A stretch of 64,000 nt of DNA from Curtobacterium sp. TC1 (GCF_019844075.1 NZ_CP081964.1:3162001-3226000), one strand, 5' to 3'. Shown: positions 1 through 9,675, counted from the stretch's first letter. The notes: generated by a model not told the origin, from the letters alone. A program made the numbers and translations.

Positions 1-1258
1 GGTCGCCGCTCGGCTCACGGAACCCCCGGCCGTCGGCACGGGACAGGGCACCCGAGGCCGCGACGGCGTCGAGGTACGCGTTGGCGAAGGTCGAGGCGCC
101 GTAGACCTCGTACGTGGCACCGCGTGGCGTGGCCGGACCGGTCGACCGCACGGTGCTCGAGGCACCCATCCAGCGCCACTGGGACAGGTCGAGGTTGGTG
201 GACCGCGAATCGATCGACACCGCGCCGGACGGCACCGGCAGGTAGGTGCTGGACAACCCGGTGATCCGGACCGTGACGTCGCCGCGGGTCGCCAGCCGGG
301 GGTTCACGCCCTCGGCCCACTGCTGCTGGTCGGCGGTGTCGGCATCGGCGGCGTTGGTGACCGTCGGTACCCAGTCCCCGGTACCGAACTCGTCGAGATC
401 GGCGAGCTTGAGGTACTCGGGCTGACCGTCCGACGACCGGTAGCGGAGCACCTCGAGTTCGCTCGGCTGGCGCAGGTCGTTGCCGAGCTCGAGCAGGGTG
501 CCGGGGCGACCGGGCTGGATCGGCGACTGGACGGCCCCGGTGACGCCGGACAGCCAGCTCGCGTTGAGCGGCACGATCGCGGGCAGGCCGATCGCCACGA
601 CGAGTCCGATCGCGCCGACGACCGCGGCCGGCACCGCACGTTGCACGGGCCGGACCGACAGCCACAGCAGGGCGAGGAAGGCGACCGCCGTGGTGACCAC
701 GAGGGCGGTGCCCGCCGGCTGTCCGGTGATGATGCCCGGGACGATGAGGATCACGAGCGCGGGCGCGGCCGCGAGCGACGGGATCCGGGCGATGGCGGCG
801 AGGAAGAGCGAGACGCCCGCCACCCAGGCGATCGACACGGTCACGACCAGACGGATCGCGTCGGTCTGCGGCAAGGGAGCGGGGTTCAGGCGGATGGCGG
901 CGAGCGTCTCGCCCAACGCCCCGTCGGCGTCCAACCAGCCGAGGGGTTGCACGTCGTTGACCAGGGCGGCGGCGCACGAGCACAGCACGAGGGTGGCGAC
1001 GAGCGCGACGAACCGGATGCCCGGGGGTCGGCGGCGCACCGCGAGCATGACGGCCACGAGCACCGCGACGACCACGACGCCGGACACCCACCAGGCGGTG
1101 CCCTGCACGAGTGGACGGATCGCGAGCGCGGCGACGAGCACCGGGACGGGGGCGAGTGCGACGACCCAGGTGCTGGGGGTGTCGCGGGTGTCGTCGTCGC
1201 GGTCCAGGACCTCGCGCACGTCGACGGGTCGTCGCGACGGCGCCGCGGTGCCGCTCAC
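1..1258 (-). CDS. TgpA-like transglutaminase-domain membrane protein (partial)
   Basis: The reading frame starts at GTG 1258 and stays open to the left edge, so only about the first 419 residues are present. The N-terminus is soluble for about 25 residues, followed by several hydrophobic segments (about residues 27-45, 50-66 and 85-190), then an extracytoplasmic region containing DEFGTGDWVPT. This layout matches the DUF3488/TgpA family, whose transglutaminase-like catalytic domain normally lies further downstream and would be outside the window. The start overlaps the stop of the DUF58 gene by 4 bases (GTGA), so the two are probably translated together. MoxR, DUF58 and TgpA genes commonly sit together; the substrate of this module in actinobacteria is not established. 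The family call is good; enzymatic activity cannot be judged from this part. Confidence 0.8.
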   Translation of the reverse strand, partial: MSGTAAPSRRPVDVREVLDRDDDTRDTPSTWVVALAPVPVLVAALAIRPLVQGTAWWVSGVVVVAVLVAVMLAVRRRPPGIRFVALVATLVLCSCAAALVNDVQPLGWLDADGALGETLAAIRLNPAPLPQTDAIRLVVTVSIAWVAGVSLFLAAIARIPSLAAAPALVILIVPGIITGQPAGTALVVTTAVAFLALLWLSVRPVQRAVPAAVVGAIGLVVAIGLPAIVPLNASWLSGVTGAVQSPIQPGRPGTLLELGNDLRQPSELEVLRYRSSDGQPEYLKLADLDEFGTGDWVPTVTNAADADTADQQQWAEGVNPRLATRGDVTVRITGLSSTYLPVPSGAVSIDSRSTNLDLSQWRWMGASSTVRSTGPATPRGATYEVYGASTFANAYLDAVAASGALSRADGRGFREPSGD

Positions 1259-2586
1259 CGGGCGACTCCGGCCGCGGTCGCCCCGACGACCGGCACCACC
1301 AGGGTGCGCCAGCCGCCGCGGTCGAGGATCCCCCGGACGACGGGGTCGGGCGGCACGATCGTCGCCATGATCCCGCGGCTCGATCCGCTCGTCGCCGCCA
1401 CGAGTTCGGCCGCCTGCTCGGCGGTGCAGTTCCCGGTGACGACGGCGGTCATGCCGTGCACGTCCCGTCCGCGCACCTCGGGCAGGACCTCGGTCACCGG
1501 GCGGGCGTCGCTGCGGAGCCGGACGTCGGCGAGTCCGACGAGCACGTCAGTGAGGCCGCCGACGTCCCCGGCGTGGCGGGTGCTGCCCGACGGTCCGTCG
1601 CTGACGAGCACGACGCGCGACGTCCGGGCAGCGAGGGCGCGGGCCACACTGGCGGCGACGACGACCGCGTGTTCGAAGGCCTGGTCGCCGCCCAGGTCGG
1701 ACAGCTCCGCCAGGTCCTCGCGCCCGAGGCCCTGGTACGACTCGCGCCGGACGTCGAGGGCGATGACGGCCTCGGGCGGTTGCGCCTGCGTGGTCTGCCG
1801 GACGTGCAGTTCGCCGCGACGAGCACTCTGCGCCCAGTGCACCCGACGGATCGGGTCGCCGGGACGGTACGGCCGGAGTTCGCTGTCGTCGGCGGACCCG
1901 CCCTGCCCCACCCGCCCTTCGTCGGCGGAGACGGCACCGGCCAGGGCGCCGGTGTCGATCGCGGTGAGGGGTGCGCTCGCGGGGACGACGACGACCTCTT
2001 CTGCCGGCACCACCGGGCGGTCGATGCGGAGCAGGCCGAAGGGGTCCTCGACGCGGATGGTGACCGGTCCGACCAGCGTGCGGCCGCGGTGCATGGCGAG
2101 CGCCTCGACGTCGAGCACCGCCGGCGGCAGCCCGGGTCCGACCTGGGCGTACGTCTCGGCCTCGGACACGCTCGCGAAGGCGTCCTCGAGCTGTTCGCGG
2201 ACGAGCAGGGTCGATCGCGGACCGATCGGCAGGCTCGTGCTGCCGAGGGTGATGCGCTCGCGGTAGACCTCGCCGACCTGCACGATCGCGCGGGCCGTGC
2301 TCCGGCTGCCCCGGAGCGGCGCGGCGACCACGAACGCCATCACGATGCCGAGCACGACGAGCACGAGCAGCAGCAGACCGGCCGACACGGCGACGCTGGT
2401 GGTGCCCACGAGTCCGCCGCCGATCAGCCCGATGCCGATCGCGATGACGGTCCAGCCGCGCACGGTCGGGCGGGGGAACGGCGTCCGCCGGAGCAGCGAC
2501 AGCCCGCGGCGGCCGAAGCGCCCGAGCGTCGAGCGCGCGGCACCGGTGCGCCGCAGCAGCGACGACGGTGCCGATCGGCCGGGCAT
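1255..2586 (-). CDS. DUF58 domain-containing membrane protein
   Basis: 443 residues. Two hydrophobic segments lie near residues 44-62 and 66-90, followed by a cytoplasmic part. The DUF58 signature [19 protein letters not shown] falls at about residues 238-256, and a VWA-like fold probably follows. DUF58 proteins are typical partners of MoxR ATPases and are thought to help assemble or activate periplasmic or membrane targets. The ATG at 2586 shares one base with the stop of the upstream MoxR gene, and the 3' end overlaps the TgpA-like gene by 4 bases, so the three genes form one tightly coupled operon. The specific target is unknown. Confidence 0.88.
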   Translation of the reverse strand: MPGRSAPSSLLRRTGAARSTLGRFGRRGLSLLRRTPFPRPTVRGWTVIAIGIGLIGGGLVGTTSVAVSAGLLLLVLVVLGIVMAFVVAAPLRGSRSTARAIVQVGEVYRERITLGSTSLPIGPRSTLLVREQLEDAFASVSEAETYAQVGPGLPPAVLDVEALAMHRGRTLVGPVTIRVEDPFGLLRIDRPVVPAEEVVVVPASAPLTAIDTGALAGAVSADEGRVGQGGSADDSELRPYRPGDPIRRVHWAQSARRGELHVRQTTQAQPPEAVIALDVRRESYQGLGREDLAELSDLGGDQAFEHAVVVAASVARALAARTSRVVLVSDGPSGSTRHAGDVGGLTDVLVGLADVRLRSDARPVTEVLPEVRGRDVHGMTAVVTGNCTAEQAAELVAATSGSSRGIMATIVPPDPVVRGILDRGGWRTLVVPVVGATAAGVAR

Positions 2587-3578
2587 CAGGAGCGGACGGG
2601 GGTCGCCGTGAACGGCACGGCGGTGTCGGAGACGATGCGGACGACGATCTCGCGCACGGTGTCCTCGCCCGTGCCACCGAGCCCGCGGGCCACCGGCACG
2701 AGCCGGTGTGCGAGCACGATCGGTGCCAGCGCGGCGACGTCGTCCGGGGTGACGAACGGCCGGCCGAGCAGCGCCGCGTGGGCACGAGCCGCCTGCGCCA
2801 GGTGCAGTGTCGCGCGGGGGCTGGCGCCGAGCACCAGGTCGGGGTGGGTGCGGGTGGAGCGGACGATCGCGATGACGTACGCCTCGACGTCGGGGGCGAT
2901 GTGGACGTTCGCGACGGCCTCGATGATCGCACGCAGGGTGGTGACGTCGACGATCGGACGCAGGTGCGACAGCGGATCGCCACCGCCGCGGTTCGCCAGC
3001 ATCTGCCGTTCGGCGTCGACGCTCGGGTACCCCATCGCGATGCGTGCCATGAAGCGGTCGCGCTGCGCCTCGGGCAACGGGTACGTGCCCTCCATGTCGA
3101 TCGGGTTCTGCGTCGCCACGATCATGAACGGCCGGTCGAGCTGTCGGGTCACCCCGTCGACGGTCACCTGCGACTCGGCCATCGCCTCGAGCAGGGCGGA
3201 CTGGGTCTTCGGGCTCGTGCGGTTGATCTCGTCGCCGATGACGACGTTCGCGAACACCGGCCCCGGTGAGAACCGGAACGTGCTCGAGGACTGGTCGAAG
3301 ATGTTCACCCCGGTGACGTCCGACGGCAGCATGTCCGACGTGAACTGGATGCGGTTCACCGAGCCGCCCACCGAGGCGCCGAGCGCCTTCGCGAGGACTG
3401 TCTTGCCGACGCCGGGGACGTCCTCGACGAGCAGGTGCCCCTCGGCGAGCATCACGGTGAGCGCGGTGCGGATCGCCTCCGTCTTGCCGTCGATGACCGT
3501 CGACACGGACGCGACGATCGCGTCGCCGACCGCTCGGATGCGCTCGAGGGGGAAGGCGGGGTCGGTCGGCTCCGGCAC
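2586..3578 (-). CDS. MoxR family AAA+ ATPase
   Basis: 330 residues. The Walker A motif GVGKT is at about residues 56-60 and Walker [10 protein letters not shown] at 112-120, followed by the MoxR-typical [18 protein letters not shown] region with sensor and arginine-finger segments. These ATPases act as chaperone-like motors for a partner carrying a VWA or DUF58 domain. GTG 3578 is preferred because GAGGAG lies about 7 bases upstream. It is the first gene of the MoxR-DUF58-TgpA operon, and no other gene is present in the short gap to the next cluster. Confidence 0.92.
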   Translation of the reverse strand: MPEPTDPAFPLERIRAVGDAIVASVSTVIDGKTEAIRTALTVMLAEGHLLVEDVPGVGKTVLAKALGASVGGSVNRIQFTSDMLPSDVTGVNIFDQSSSTFRFSPGPVFANVVIGDEINRTSPKTQSALLEAMAESQVTVDGVTRQLDRPFMIVATQNPIDMEGTYPLPEAQRDRFMARIAMGYPSVDAERQMLANRGGGDPLSHLRPIVDVTTLRAIIEAVANVHIAPDVEAYVIAIVRSTRTHPDLVLGASPRATLHLAQAARAHAALLGRPFVTPDDVAALAPIVLAHRLVPVARGLGGTGEDTVREIVVRIVSDTAVPFTATPVRS

Positions 3579-3649
3579 GCAGGGCTCCTCGTCTCGGGAC
3601 AGGTGTCGTGCATGCTACCTCGGTCCGGTGACAGCGCCCGGTGGGCGTG

Positions 3650-4654
3650 TCACCGATGCGCAGTGGACGCCGCGTCGGCTGCGCGCAGGACCTCCGCGGC
3701 GACCGCGACCCCTTCTTCGCGACCCAGCTCGGTGTCCTCGTGCTCGATGTTGACCCACATGTCCGGGTCCACTTCGCGCAGGGCCTCGAGGAACGCCGAC
3801 CAGTACGCCTCGTCGTGGCCCTTGCCGAGGGCGACGAAGTCCCACGCGGACGGCTTCGGCCACTCGTTGGCCCACTCGTCGCCACCGAGGTTCGTGCGCG
3901 GCTCGTCCGGCGACAGCCGACGGAACGAGTTGTCGAGCACGCCGTTGATCGCCGCGTGCGGGTTGATCCGGACGTCCTTCGCGGCGGCGTGGAACACCAG
4001 GTCGCCGAGGTCGCGGACGACCGCCACCGGGTCCATCTGCTGCCAGAACAGGTGACTCGCGTCGAGTTCGACGCCGACGTTCGTCAGGCCGCCGCGCTGC
4101 ACGAGCTCGCGGATCGTCGCCGGGTTGAACACCACGTTCTGCGGGTGCAGCTCGAGCGCGACCTTCACGCCGTGCTCGCGGGCCAGGGCGTCGATCTCCT
4201 GCCAGAACGGCACCGCGATGCTCCACTGGTACTCGATGACGTCGAGCGCGGCGGAGTTCCAGGCGTTCACGATCCAGTTCGGCCGGGTGCCGCCGGGCTC
4301 GCCCGCCGGCAGCCCCGACATCGTGACGACGCGGTCCTGGCCGAGGCGGGCAGCGAGCCGGATGCTGCGCCGGACGTCCTCCGCGTGCTGCGGCCCGATC
4401 GCGGGGTCCGGGTGCAGCGGGTTGCCGTTGCAGTTCAGGCCGGCGATCGAGACCCCGGTGCCCTCGAACCGGGCGAGGAAGGCGTCACGTGCTGCGTCGT
4501 CCTCGAGGATCGCGTCGATGTCCGGCACGTGCACCGGCGGCAGGAAGCCGCCGGTGTTCAGCTCGATGCCGGTCAGGCCGTTGCCCGCGATGGCCGTCAG
4601 GGCGTCGGCGAGCGGCCGGTCGTGGAAGATCGCGTTGTACAGCCCGAGCTTCAT
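3650..4654 (-). CDS. sugar phosphate isomerase/epimerase (AP endonuclease 2-type TIM barrel)
   Basis: 334 residues, the usual length for the xylose-isomerase-like TIM barrel family (IolE/IolI/hydroxypyruvate isomerase relatives). Probable metal ligands are E168 in ALELHPQN, D198/H201 in VELDASH, H222 and E308 in NIEHED. The ATG at 4654 overlaps the stop of the upstream dehydrogenase gene by 4 bases. An adjacent Gfo/Idh/MocA dehydrogenase and a divergent LacI regulator suggest a small carbohydrate or inositol catabolic operon. The actual substrate cannot be read from the sequence. Confidence 0.85.
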   Translation of the reverse strand: MKLGLYNAIFHDRPLADALTAIAGNGLTGIELNTGGFLPPVHVPDIDAILEDDAARDAFLARFEGTGVSIAGLNCNGNPLHPDPAIGPQHAEDVRRSIRLAARLGQDRVVTMSGLPAGEPGGTRPNWIVNAWNSAALDVIEYQWSIAVPFWQEIDALAREHGVKVALELHPQNVVFNPATIRELVQRGGLTNVGVELDASHLFWQQMDPVAVVRDLGDLVFHAAAKDVRINPHAAINGVLDNSFRRLSPDEPRTNLGGDEWANEWPKPSAWDFVALGKGHDEAYWSAFLEALREVDPDMWVNIEHEDTELGREEGVAVAAEVLRAADAASTAHR

Positions 4655-5871
4655 GCGTGTGCTCCTTCGGTGGTGCGGACGGGCGGCACGTCGAGGGAGG
4701 CCCCACCGGCTGCGGCGGACCGTGCCACCGCGTCGAGGATCTCCATGTTGTGCACGCCGTCGTCGAACGTGGCGTTCGCCGGCAGCGGGTCGGCGACGCC
4801 GGCGACCTCGTCGAGGAACGCGCGGGCCTGGTACTCGAACATCTGGTTCTGTCCCCAACCGACTCCGGGTGCGTCCATCGCCATGCCGCCGGCGACGTAG
4901 GGGTGGTCCGGGCCGAGGACGACCTGGCGGTACCCGCCGAGGCGGGAGCCGTCGGACTGCAGGGCGAGCCCGATCTCGGAGGCACGCTCCTGGTCCCACC
5001 GGGCAGCACCGTTCTCGCAGAAGACCTCGACGACCAGACCGTTCGGGTGTGCCGTGGCGACCCGCGACACCTCGAGCGAGCCCACCACGGAGCCGTCACC
5101 GAAGCGCGCGTTGCAGGTGGCGTAGTCGTCGTTCTCGACGTCCGCGAACTCCCCCGTCAACGGGACGGCCTGGCCGCGCAGGGCGAACCCGGCGGCGATC
5201 GGGCGCTTCGTGATGGCGGTCGTGAACATGCCGCCGTTGACGCTCTGCACTTCGCCAGCCAGGAACTCGGCCACGTACGCCAGGTGCGAGCCGACGTCGG
5301 CGAGGGCGCCGGTGCCGGGAGCACCCGCGAAGCGCCACGAGAAGGGCACGTCGGGCGAGGAACCGTAGTCGGTCCAGTAGCGACCGGAGACGTGCAGGAC
5401 GCGACCCAGCGTGCCGTCCTCGACGAGCTGCTTGATCGCGGCGAGGCCGGGAGCGCGGCGGTAGGTGAAGCCGACACGGGCGACGAGCCCGCGCTGCGAT
5501 GCCTCGGCGGCCGCGGTGGCCATCGCCCGTGCGTCCTCGAGCGAGTCCGACAGCGGCTTCTCGCACAGGACGTGCTTGCCGGCGGCCAGCAGGCCCTCGA
5601 CGATCTCGCGGTGCAGCGTGTTCGCGACCACGACGCTCACGACGTCGATGTCGTCGGCCTCGGCGATGGCTCGCCAGTCCGTGTCGTGCCGTGCGTAGCC
5701 GAACCGCTGCGCGGCCTCGGCCGCGAGGGGCTCGTAGACGTCGCCGACCGACACGAGCCGCACGGGCGGCAGCGTCGGGGCGAAGAGTGAGGGGGCGTTC
5801 CGCCATGCGGCCATGTGGGCCTTGCCCGCCATGCCCGCCCCGATGACGGCGACGCCGATGCTGTCGCTCAT
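4651..5871 (-). CDS. Gfo/Idh/MocA family NAD(P)-dependent oxidoreductase
   Basis: 406 residues. An N-terminal Rossmann fold carries VIGAGMAGKAH at residues 9-19 and the canonical CEKP motif at 103-106 that contributes the catalytic Lys. A C-terminal alpha/beta dimerisation domain follows. This family oxidises sugars, inositols or their derivatives. ATG 5871 is preceded by AAGGAGAG. It is the first gene of an operon with the isomerase (4-base overlap) and diverges from a LacI gene. A perfect 18-bp palindrome lies just downstream of a sigma70-like promoter, so repression by the LacI protein and induction by a sugar is likely. Confidence 0.88.
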   Translation of the reverse strand: MSDSIGVAVIGAGMAGKAHMAAWRNAPSLFAPTLPPVRLVSVGDVYEPLAAEAAQRFGYARHDTDWRAIAEADDIDVVSVVVANTLHREIVEGLLAAGKHVLCEKPLSDSLEDARAMATAAAEASQRGLVARVGFTYRRAPGLAAIKQLVEDGTLGRVLHVSGRYWTDYGSSPDVPFSWRFAGAPGTGALADVGSHLAYVAEFLAGEVQSVNGGMFTTAITKRPIAAGFALRGQAVPLTGEFADVENDDYATCNARFGDGSVVGSLEVSRVATAHPNGLVVEVFCENGAARWDQERASEIGLALQSDGSRLGGYRQVVLGPDHPYVAGGMAMDAPGVGWGQNQMFEYQARAFLDEVAGVADPLPANATFDDGVHNMEILDAVARSAAAGGASLDVPPVRTTEGAHA

Positions 5872-5900
5872 GGTTCTCTCCTTCGAGAAGTACGGTGCGA

Positions 5901-5918
5901 TTCTGGAACGTTCCAGAA
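5901..5918. promoter_or_regulatory. LacI-type operator, perfect 18-bp palindrome
   Basis: TTCTGGAACGTTCCAGAA is its own reverse complement and has the central CG typical of LacI-family operators. It lies between the divergent dehydrogenase and lacI genes. On the minus strand a TTGACA (5955-5960) and a TACAGT (5930-5935), spaced 19 bases, precede it, which places the operator just downstream of the expected start of transcription. Confidence 0.8.
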
Positions 5919-5929
5919 CGCGTCGGTAG

Positions 5930-5960
5930 ACTGTAGCCCGACCACCCCATGTCCTGTCAA
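5930..5960 (-). promoter_or_regulatory. candidate promoter of the dehydrogenase-isomerase operon
   Basis: On the minus strand TTGACA at 5955-5960 and TACAGT at 5930-5935 are separated by 19 bases, slightly longer than optimal. The LacI-type palindrome follows 11 bases after the -10 element, in the classic repression position. Confidence 0.5.
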
Positions 5961-5968
5961 GGAGCCGC

Positions 5969-6970
5969 GTGTCACGACCCCCGACGATCATCGACGTCGC
6001 GACCCGTGCCGGCGTCTCGAAGTCGCTCGTCTCGATGGTGCTCCGCGACGACCCCGGGGTCTCCGACGCACGCCGCTCGGCCGTGCTCGCAGCGGCCGCC
6101 GAACTCGGCTACCGCCCCAACCGCGCCGCCGCGATCCTCGCCGGCACCCGGACCCGCACCATCGGGGTCATCGTCGACGACTTCCGCAACCCCTGGTTCG
6201 TCCCCCTGCTCGACGGCATCCGCGACGCGCTCGCACCGCACGGCCTGCGACTCACCCTGGCGGACACCCGCGCGAACGCCCACCTCGACTCCTCGCCGTT
6301 CGACGACCTCGTCTCCCTGCGGGTCGACGGCGTCGTGCTCGCTGCCGAGGGCTTCCCCGACCTCGTCGTCCCGGCCGACACCCCCGTCGTCGTCGCCGGT
6401 GCACGAGCCGACGTGCCCGGCGGACTCGACGTCGTCGCCTCGGACGAGGCCGCCGGCGGCCGGTTGGCAGCGGATCACCTGATCGGACTCGGTCACCGCC
6501 GCATCGTCCACGTCACCGGCTCGGGAGGCCCGGCTGCGGTCCGCCGCGAGGGCACCGTCGCGCAGCTGGTCGCGTCCGGCATCGAGCCACTGGTGTACGG
6601 CGACGGTCCGACTTCCGAGACGACCGGCTACGAGGGCACCCGCCGCGCCCTGCAGGAGCACCCGGACCTCACCGCGGTGTTCGCCGCGAACGACGTCATG
6701 GCGATGGGCGCGATCGCTGCCGTCCACGAAGCCGGACTCCGGGTACCCGAGGACGTCTCGGTGGTGGGCAACGACGAGACCCCGCTCGCCGCCTCACCCC
6801 TGCTCCGACTGACCACGGTCGACCCGCACAACGACGAGGTCGGCCGGCTCGCGGCCGCGCGGTTGATCGACCGCATCGGCTCGCCGGCGCCGGGGTCGGC
6901 GGAGCCGATCCGGACGCTCGTGCCGCCGACGCTCGTCGTGCGGTCGACGACGGAGCCGCCGCGGGCCTGA
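5969..6970 (+). CDS. LacI family transcriptional regulator
   Basis: 333 residues. The N-terminal helix-turn-helix TIIDVATRAGVSKSLVSMVL is at about residues 6-25 with the hinge helix region near 45-60 (YRPNRAAAILAG). A periplasmic-binding-protein-like effector domain follows from about residue 64. GTG 5969 is selected because AAGGAG lies 6-10 bases upstream. It is divergent from the dehydrogenase-isomerase operon and the palindrome between them is the obvious target, so it probably acts as a local sugar-responsive repressor and may regulate itself. Confidence 0.92.
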   Translation: MSRPPTIIDVATRAGVSKSLVSMVLRDDPGVSDARRSAVLAAAAELGYRPNRAAAILAGTRTRTIGVIVDDFRNPWFVPLLDGIRDALAPHGLRLTLADTRANAHLDSSPFDDLVSLRVDGVVLAAEGFPDLVVPADTPVVVAGARADVPGGLDVVASDEAAGGRLAADHLIGLGHRRIVHVTGSGGPAAVRREGTVAQLVASGIEPLVYGDGPTSETTGYEGTRRALQEHPDLTAVFAANDVMAMGAIAAVHEAGLRVPEDVSVVGNDETPLAASPLLRLTTVDPHNDEVGRLAAARLIDRIGSPAPGSAEPIRTLVPPTLVVRSTTEPPRA

Positions 6971-7043
6971 GACGCGACCACCCACCGACCCCGGCACGCG
7001 AGGCGGCGGCGCTCCGAGCCTCCCGGTCGACGGGTCAGACGGG

Positions 7044-7493
7044 TCAGACGGTGGCACCCTCGAGCCGGTCGACCGCGACGGCGAGCTCCTCGAGCTCCGG
7101 CACCTCGCGCGCTTCGGCGAGCGCCCCTTCGAGCGCCGCGGCGTGGATCGGTGTCGCGCGCTCGAGCAGCACCTGACCCGCGTGAGTGAGCTCCGTGTAC
7201 ATCCCCCGGCGGTCATCGGCGCAGAGGACGCGGGTCAGCAAGGCACGCTCCTCGAGCCGGTTGACCAGGCGGGTGGTCGCACTCGGGCTGAGGGCAGCGG
7301 CGCGGGCGAGCTGCTGCATGCGCATGTGGAAGCCGTCCTGTCGGCGCAGCGCGTCGAGGACGGTGAACTCGACGACGGACAGGTCGACGTCCCGCAGCGC
7401 GCGCTCGAGCCGCGCCTCGATCAGACCGTGCAGCGCCGCCAGGGTGCGCCAGCCGTGGGCGCGGACGGCGGTGGAGGTGTCGTCGACGGACAT
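7044..7493 (-). CDS. MarR family transcriptional regulator
   Basis: 149 residues with a winged helix: the recognition region MQQLARAAALSPSATTRLVN and the wing ADDRRGMYTELT followed by a C-terminal dimerisation helix. ATG 7493 is preceded by AAGGAG. It is divergent from an MFS transporter gene with a 157-base gap that contains an inverted repeat, the usual arrangement for a MarR repressor controlling an efflux pump and itself. The inducing compound is unknown. Confidence 0.88.
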   Translation of the reverse strand: MSVDDTSTAVRAHGWRTLAALHGLIEARLERALRDVDLSVVEFTVLDALRRQDGFHMRMQQLARAAALSPSATTRLVNRLEERALLTRVLCADDRRGMYTELTHAGQVLLERATPIHAAALEGALAEAREVPELEELAVAVDRLEGATV

Positions 7494-7560
7494 CGGGCTC
7501 CTTCTGGTCGGCTGCGCGATCGGTGCCGCGGTCGTTGCGGGCGCGTGCAGTTGCTTGCGC

Positions 7561-7585
7561 CGATAGTCCGCGTGTGCAACTATCG
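7561..7585. promoter_or_regulatory. candidate MarR operator in divergent promoter region
   Basis: A perfect 7-bp inverted repeat, CGATAGT at 7561-7567 and ACTATCG at 7579-7585, has an 11-base spacer. Further GTTGC and GCAAC words lie at 7550-7554, 7576-7580 and 7599-7603. The site sits between the divergent marR and MFS genes. Confidence 0.55.
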
Positions 7586-7650
7586 ATGTCCCGCGCCTGC
7601 AACAACCAGCGTACGCGGCACAGCTGCACCGCACAACGGAAGGAACCCCC

Positions 7651-8847
7651 ATGCCCGCGGGACTCATCGCCCTCGCACTCGGCGGATTCGGCATCGGACT
7701 GACCGAGTTCGTCATCACCGGCCTGCTGCCCGAGGTGGCGGCCGACTACGGCGTCACCGAGACCACGGCCGGCTGGCTCGTCACCGGCTACGCACTCGCC
7801 GTCATCGTCGGAGCGCTCGGCTTGACCGCAGCCACCACCCGCCTCCCCCGCAAGCCCGTCCTGCTCGGGCTGCTCGTGCTGTTCATCGTCGGCAACACCC
7901 TGTCCGCGATCGCGCCGACCTACGAGGTGATGATGTCCGGACGCGTCATCGCTGCGCTGTGCCACGGTGCGTTCTTCGGCATCGGCTCCGTCGTCGCCGC
8001 GAACATGGTCGAGCGGTCGAAGCGCGCCTCCGCCGTCGCCCTGATGTTCACGGGGCTCACCGCGTCGAACGTCCTCGGGGTGCCGTTCGGCACGTTCCTC
8101 GGGCAGGCGCTCGGCTGGCGCTCGACCTTCTGGGCCATCGTCGCGATCGGGGTCGTCGCCCTGGTCGGTGTGCTCGTGCTCGTCCCCGCCGTCCGCGTGA
8201 CCGAGACCCCGTCACTCGCACGCGAGCTCGGCGCCTTCCGCTCCGGGCAGGTGTGGCTCTCACTCGGGATGACCGTGCTCGGCTACGGCGGGATGTTCGG
8301 GGCGTTCACCTACATCGCGTACACGTTGACCTCGGTGTCCGGCTTCCCGTCCTCGGCGGTGCCGTGGCTGCTCGTGGTGTTCGGCGTCGGGCTGTTCGTC
8401 GGGAACTTCGTCGGCGGCAAGCTCGCCGCACGCTCGATCGACCGGACCCTGCTCGTCGTGCTCGTCGCCCTCACCGTCGTGCTCGGACTGTTCGCCCTCG
8501 TCGCGACGTCGCCCGTGCTCACCGTGATCGCACTCGTGCTCATGGGTGCCTTCGGGTTCGCGACCGTGCCGGCGCTGCAGACGCGCGTGATGCAGTACGC
8601 CGACCACGCGCCGACCCTGGCGAGCGGGGCGAACATCGCCGCCTTCAACCTGGGGAACGCGCTCGGCGCCTGGATCGGTGGGCTCACCATCGCCGCCGGG
8701 CTCGGCTACACCTCGCCGATCTGGGCTGGCGCCGGGATCACCCTGGCCGCCGTGGCCCTGACGCTCGTCGCGATGGCTGCGGTGCGACGTGGGCGTTCGC
8801 GCGGCGCCGGCGAGTTGACCTCGACAGGGAGCGTCGCGACGGCCTGA
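7651..8847 (+). CDS. MFS transporter, DHA1-type (AraJ/Cmx-like) efflux protein
   Basis: 398 residues with 12 predicted hydrophobic segments. The first segment contains GFGIGLTEFVITGLLPEVA, typical of the DHA1 AraJ/chloramphenicol-efflux-like branch, and WLVTGYALAVIVG follows. ATG 7651 is preceded by GGAAGGA. Divergent pairing with a MarR gene suggests drug or metabolite export under MarR control. It ends 15 bases from the convergent toxin gene. Substrate is not predictable. Confidence 0.88.
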   Translation: MPAGLIALALGGFGIGLTEFVITGLLPEVAADYGVTETTAGWLVTGYALAVIVGALGLTAATTRLPRKPVLLGLLVLFIVGNTLSAIAPTYEVMMSGRVIAALCHGAFFGIGSVVAANMVERSKRASAVALMFTGLTASNVLGVPFGTFLGQALGWRSTFWAIVAIGVVALVGVLVLVPAVRVTETPSLARELGAFRSGQVWLSLGMTVLGYGGMFGAFTYIAYTLTSVSGFPSSAVPWLLVVFGVGLFVGNFVGGKLAARSIDRTLLVVLVALTVVLGLFALVATSPVLTVIALVLMGAFGFATVPALQTRVMQYADHAPTLASGANIAAFNLGNALGAWIGGLTIAAGLGYTSPIWAGAGITLAAVALTLVAMAAVRRGRSRGAGELTSTGSVATA

Positions 8848-8862
8848 CGGTCACCCGTCGGG

Positions 8863-9675
8863 TCAGCGGTCGGCGCCGCGGCGGAACCCCTCCGTGAGTG
8901 CCTCGATCCGACGCACCCGTTCGTCGTTCTGCATCGACGAGAGTGGTGAGAACGTGAAACGACGCGGTCTGACCGGGGTCCGCTCGAGCAACGCTGCGAG
9001 CTCTCGCGCCCGCTCCGGACCGACGACGGCTGCGGCGCGCGTTCCGAGCAACCAGGTCGCGATGAGGTCGGTGTCGTGGGAATGCGCCTCGAACACCGCC
9101 TCGTCGACCTCGTCCCAGAGCGAGTTGCGGATCGCCGCGTCGCCGCAGTACCAATCGACAGCGATCGCGAGGTCTTCGGAGTCCTTGTCGTTGTAGTGCG
9201 CCCGATCCACCCAGGCGCGCAGCTTCAACAGCGTGTAGCCCTCGGCCGTCGGGAACCGCACCTCCACACCACTCGGAAGCACCACCGACGGTGCCGAACG
9301 GAACACGTCCGCAATGCCGTACACGCTCATGTGCTCACGGCGGGCCGCCGGCTCGACGACACCGTCCGGGTCTTCGACGCCGCCGAACGGCATGAAGTCC
9401 ACCTCGACGTTCGCGACGACGAACCGCACGCCGTTGGCTCCGGTCGCCGGGTACTCGTCGACGACCGTCTCGTACGTCGCCCAATCATCCGTTGCGATGG
9501 CGACGTCGACGTCTTGCGTCCCCCGGAGTGGATCATTCCGACTGAAGACGGTGTGGTGCAGATGGTCTCGTGCTTCCGAACCGACGATCATCAACCGATC
9601 CGGATCGACGCCACGACGATCGACGAGGTCACTGACGACGTGGTCGACCACCACCAGCCGATCGGCCTCATGCAT
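8863..9675 (-). CDS. AbiEii-type nucleotidyltransferase, toxin of a type IV-like toxin-antitoxin pair
   Basis: 270 residues from ATG 9675. The polymerase-beta-type nucleotidyltransferase core is visible: the GS motif at residues 32-33 (MIVGSEARDH) and the metal-binding DVD at 55-57 (TQDVDVAIA), then a third acidic strand in NVEVDFMPF. AbiEii relatives transfer nucleotides and block growth. The start lies inside the upstream gene, with an 8-base overlap, which argues for translational coupling to the antitoxin. An AGGAG occurs but is 13 bases from the ATG, longer than ideal; longer starts upstream are possible. The family call is good; toxicity is inferred. Confidence 0.8.
   Translation of the reverse strand: MHEADRLVVVDHVVSDLVDRRGVDPDRLMIVGSEARDHLHHTVFSRNDPLRGTQDVDVAIATDDWATYETVVDEYPATGANGVRFVVANVEVDFMPFGGVEDPDGVVEPAARREHMSVYGIADVFRSAPSVVLPSGVEVRFPTAEGYTLLKLRAWVDRAHYNDKDSEDLAIAVDWYCGDAAIRNSLWDEVDEAVFEAHSHDTDLIATWLLGTRAAAVVGPERARELAALLERTPVRPRRFTFSPLSSMQNDERVRRIEALTEGFRRGADR

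Noticed and set aside
1111..3753. An 880-codon open frame on the plus strand opposite the MoxR/DUF58 genes
   Set aside because: It is rich in Arg, Gly, Asp and His with no domain, and mirrors the third-position GC of the genes on the other strand. The opposite strand encodes recognised families throughout.
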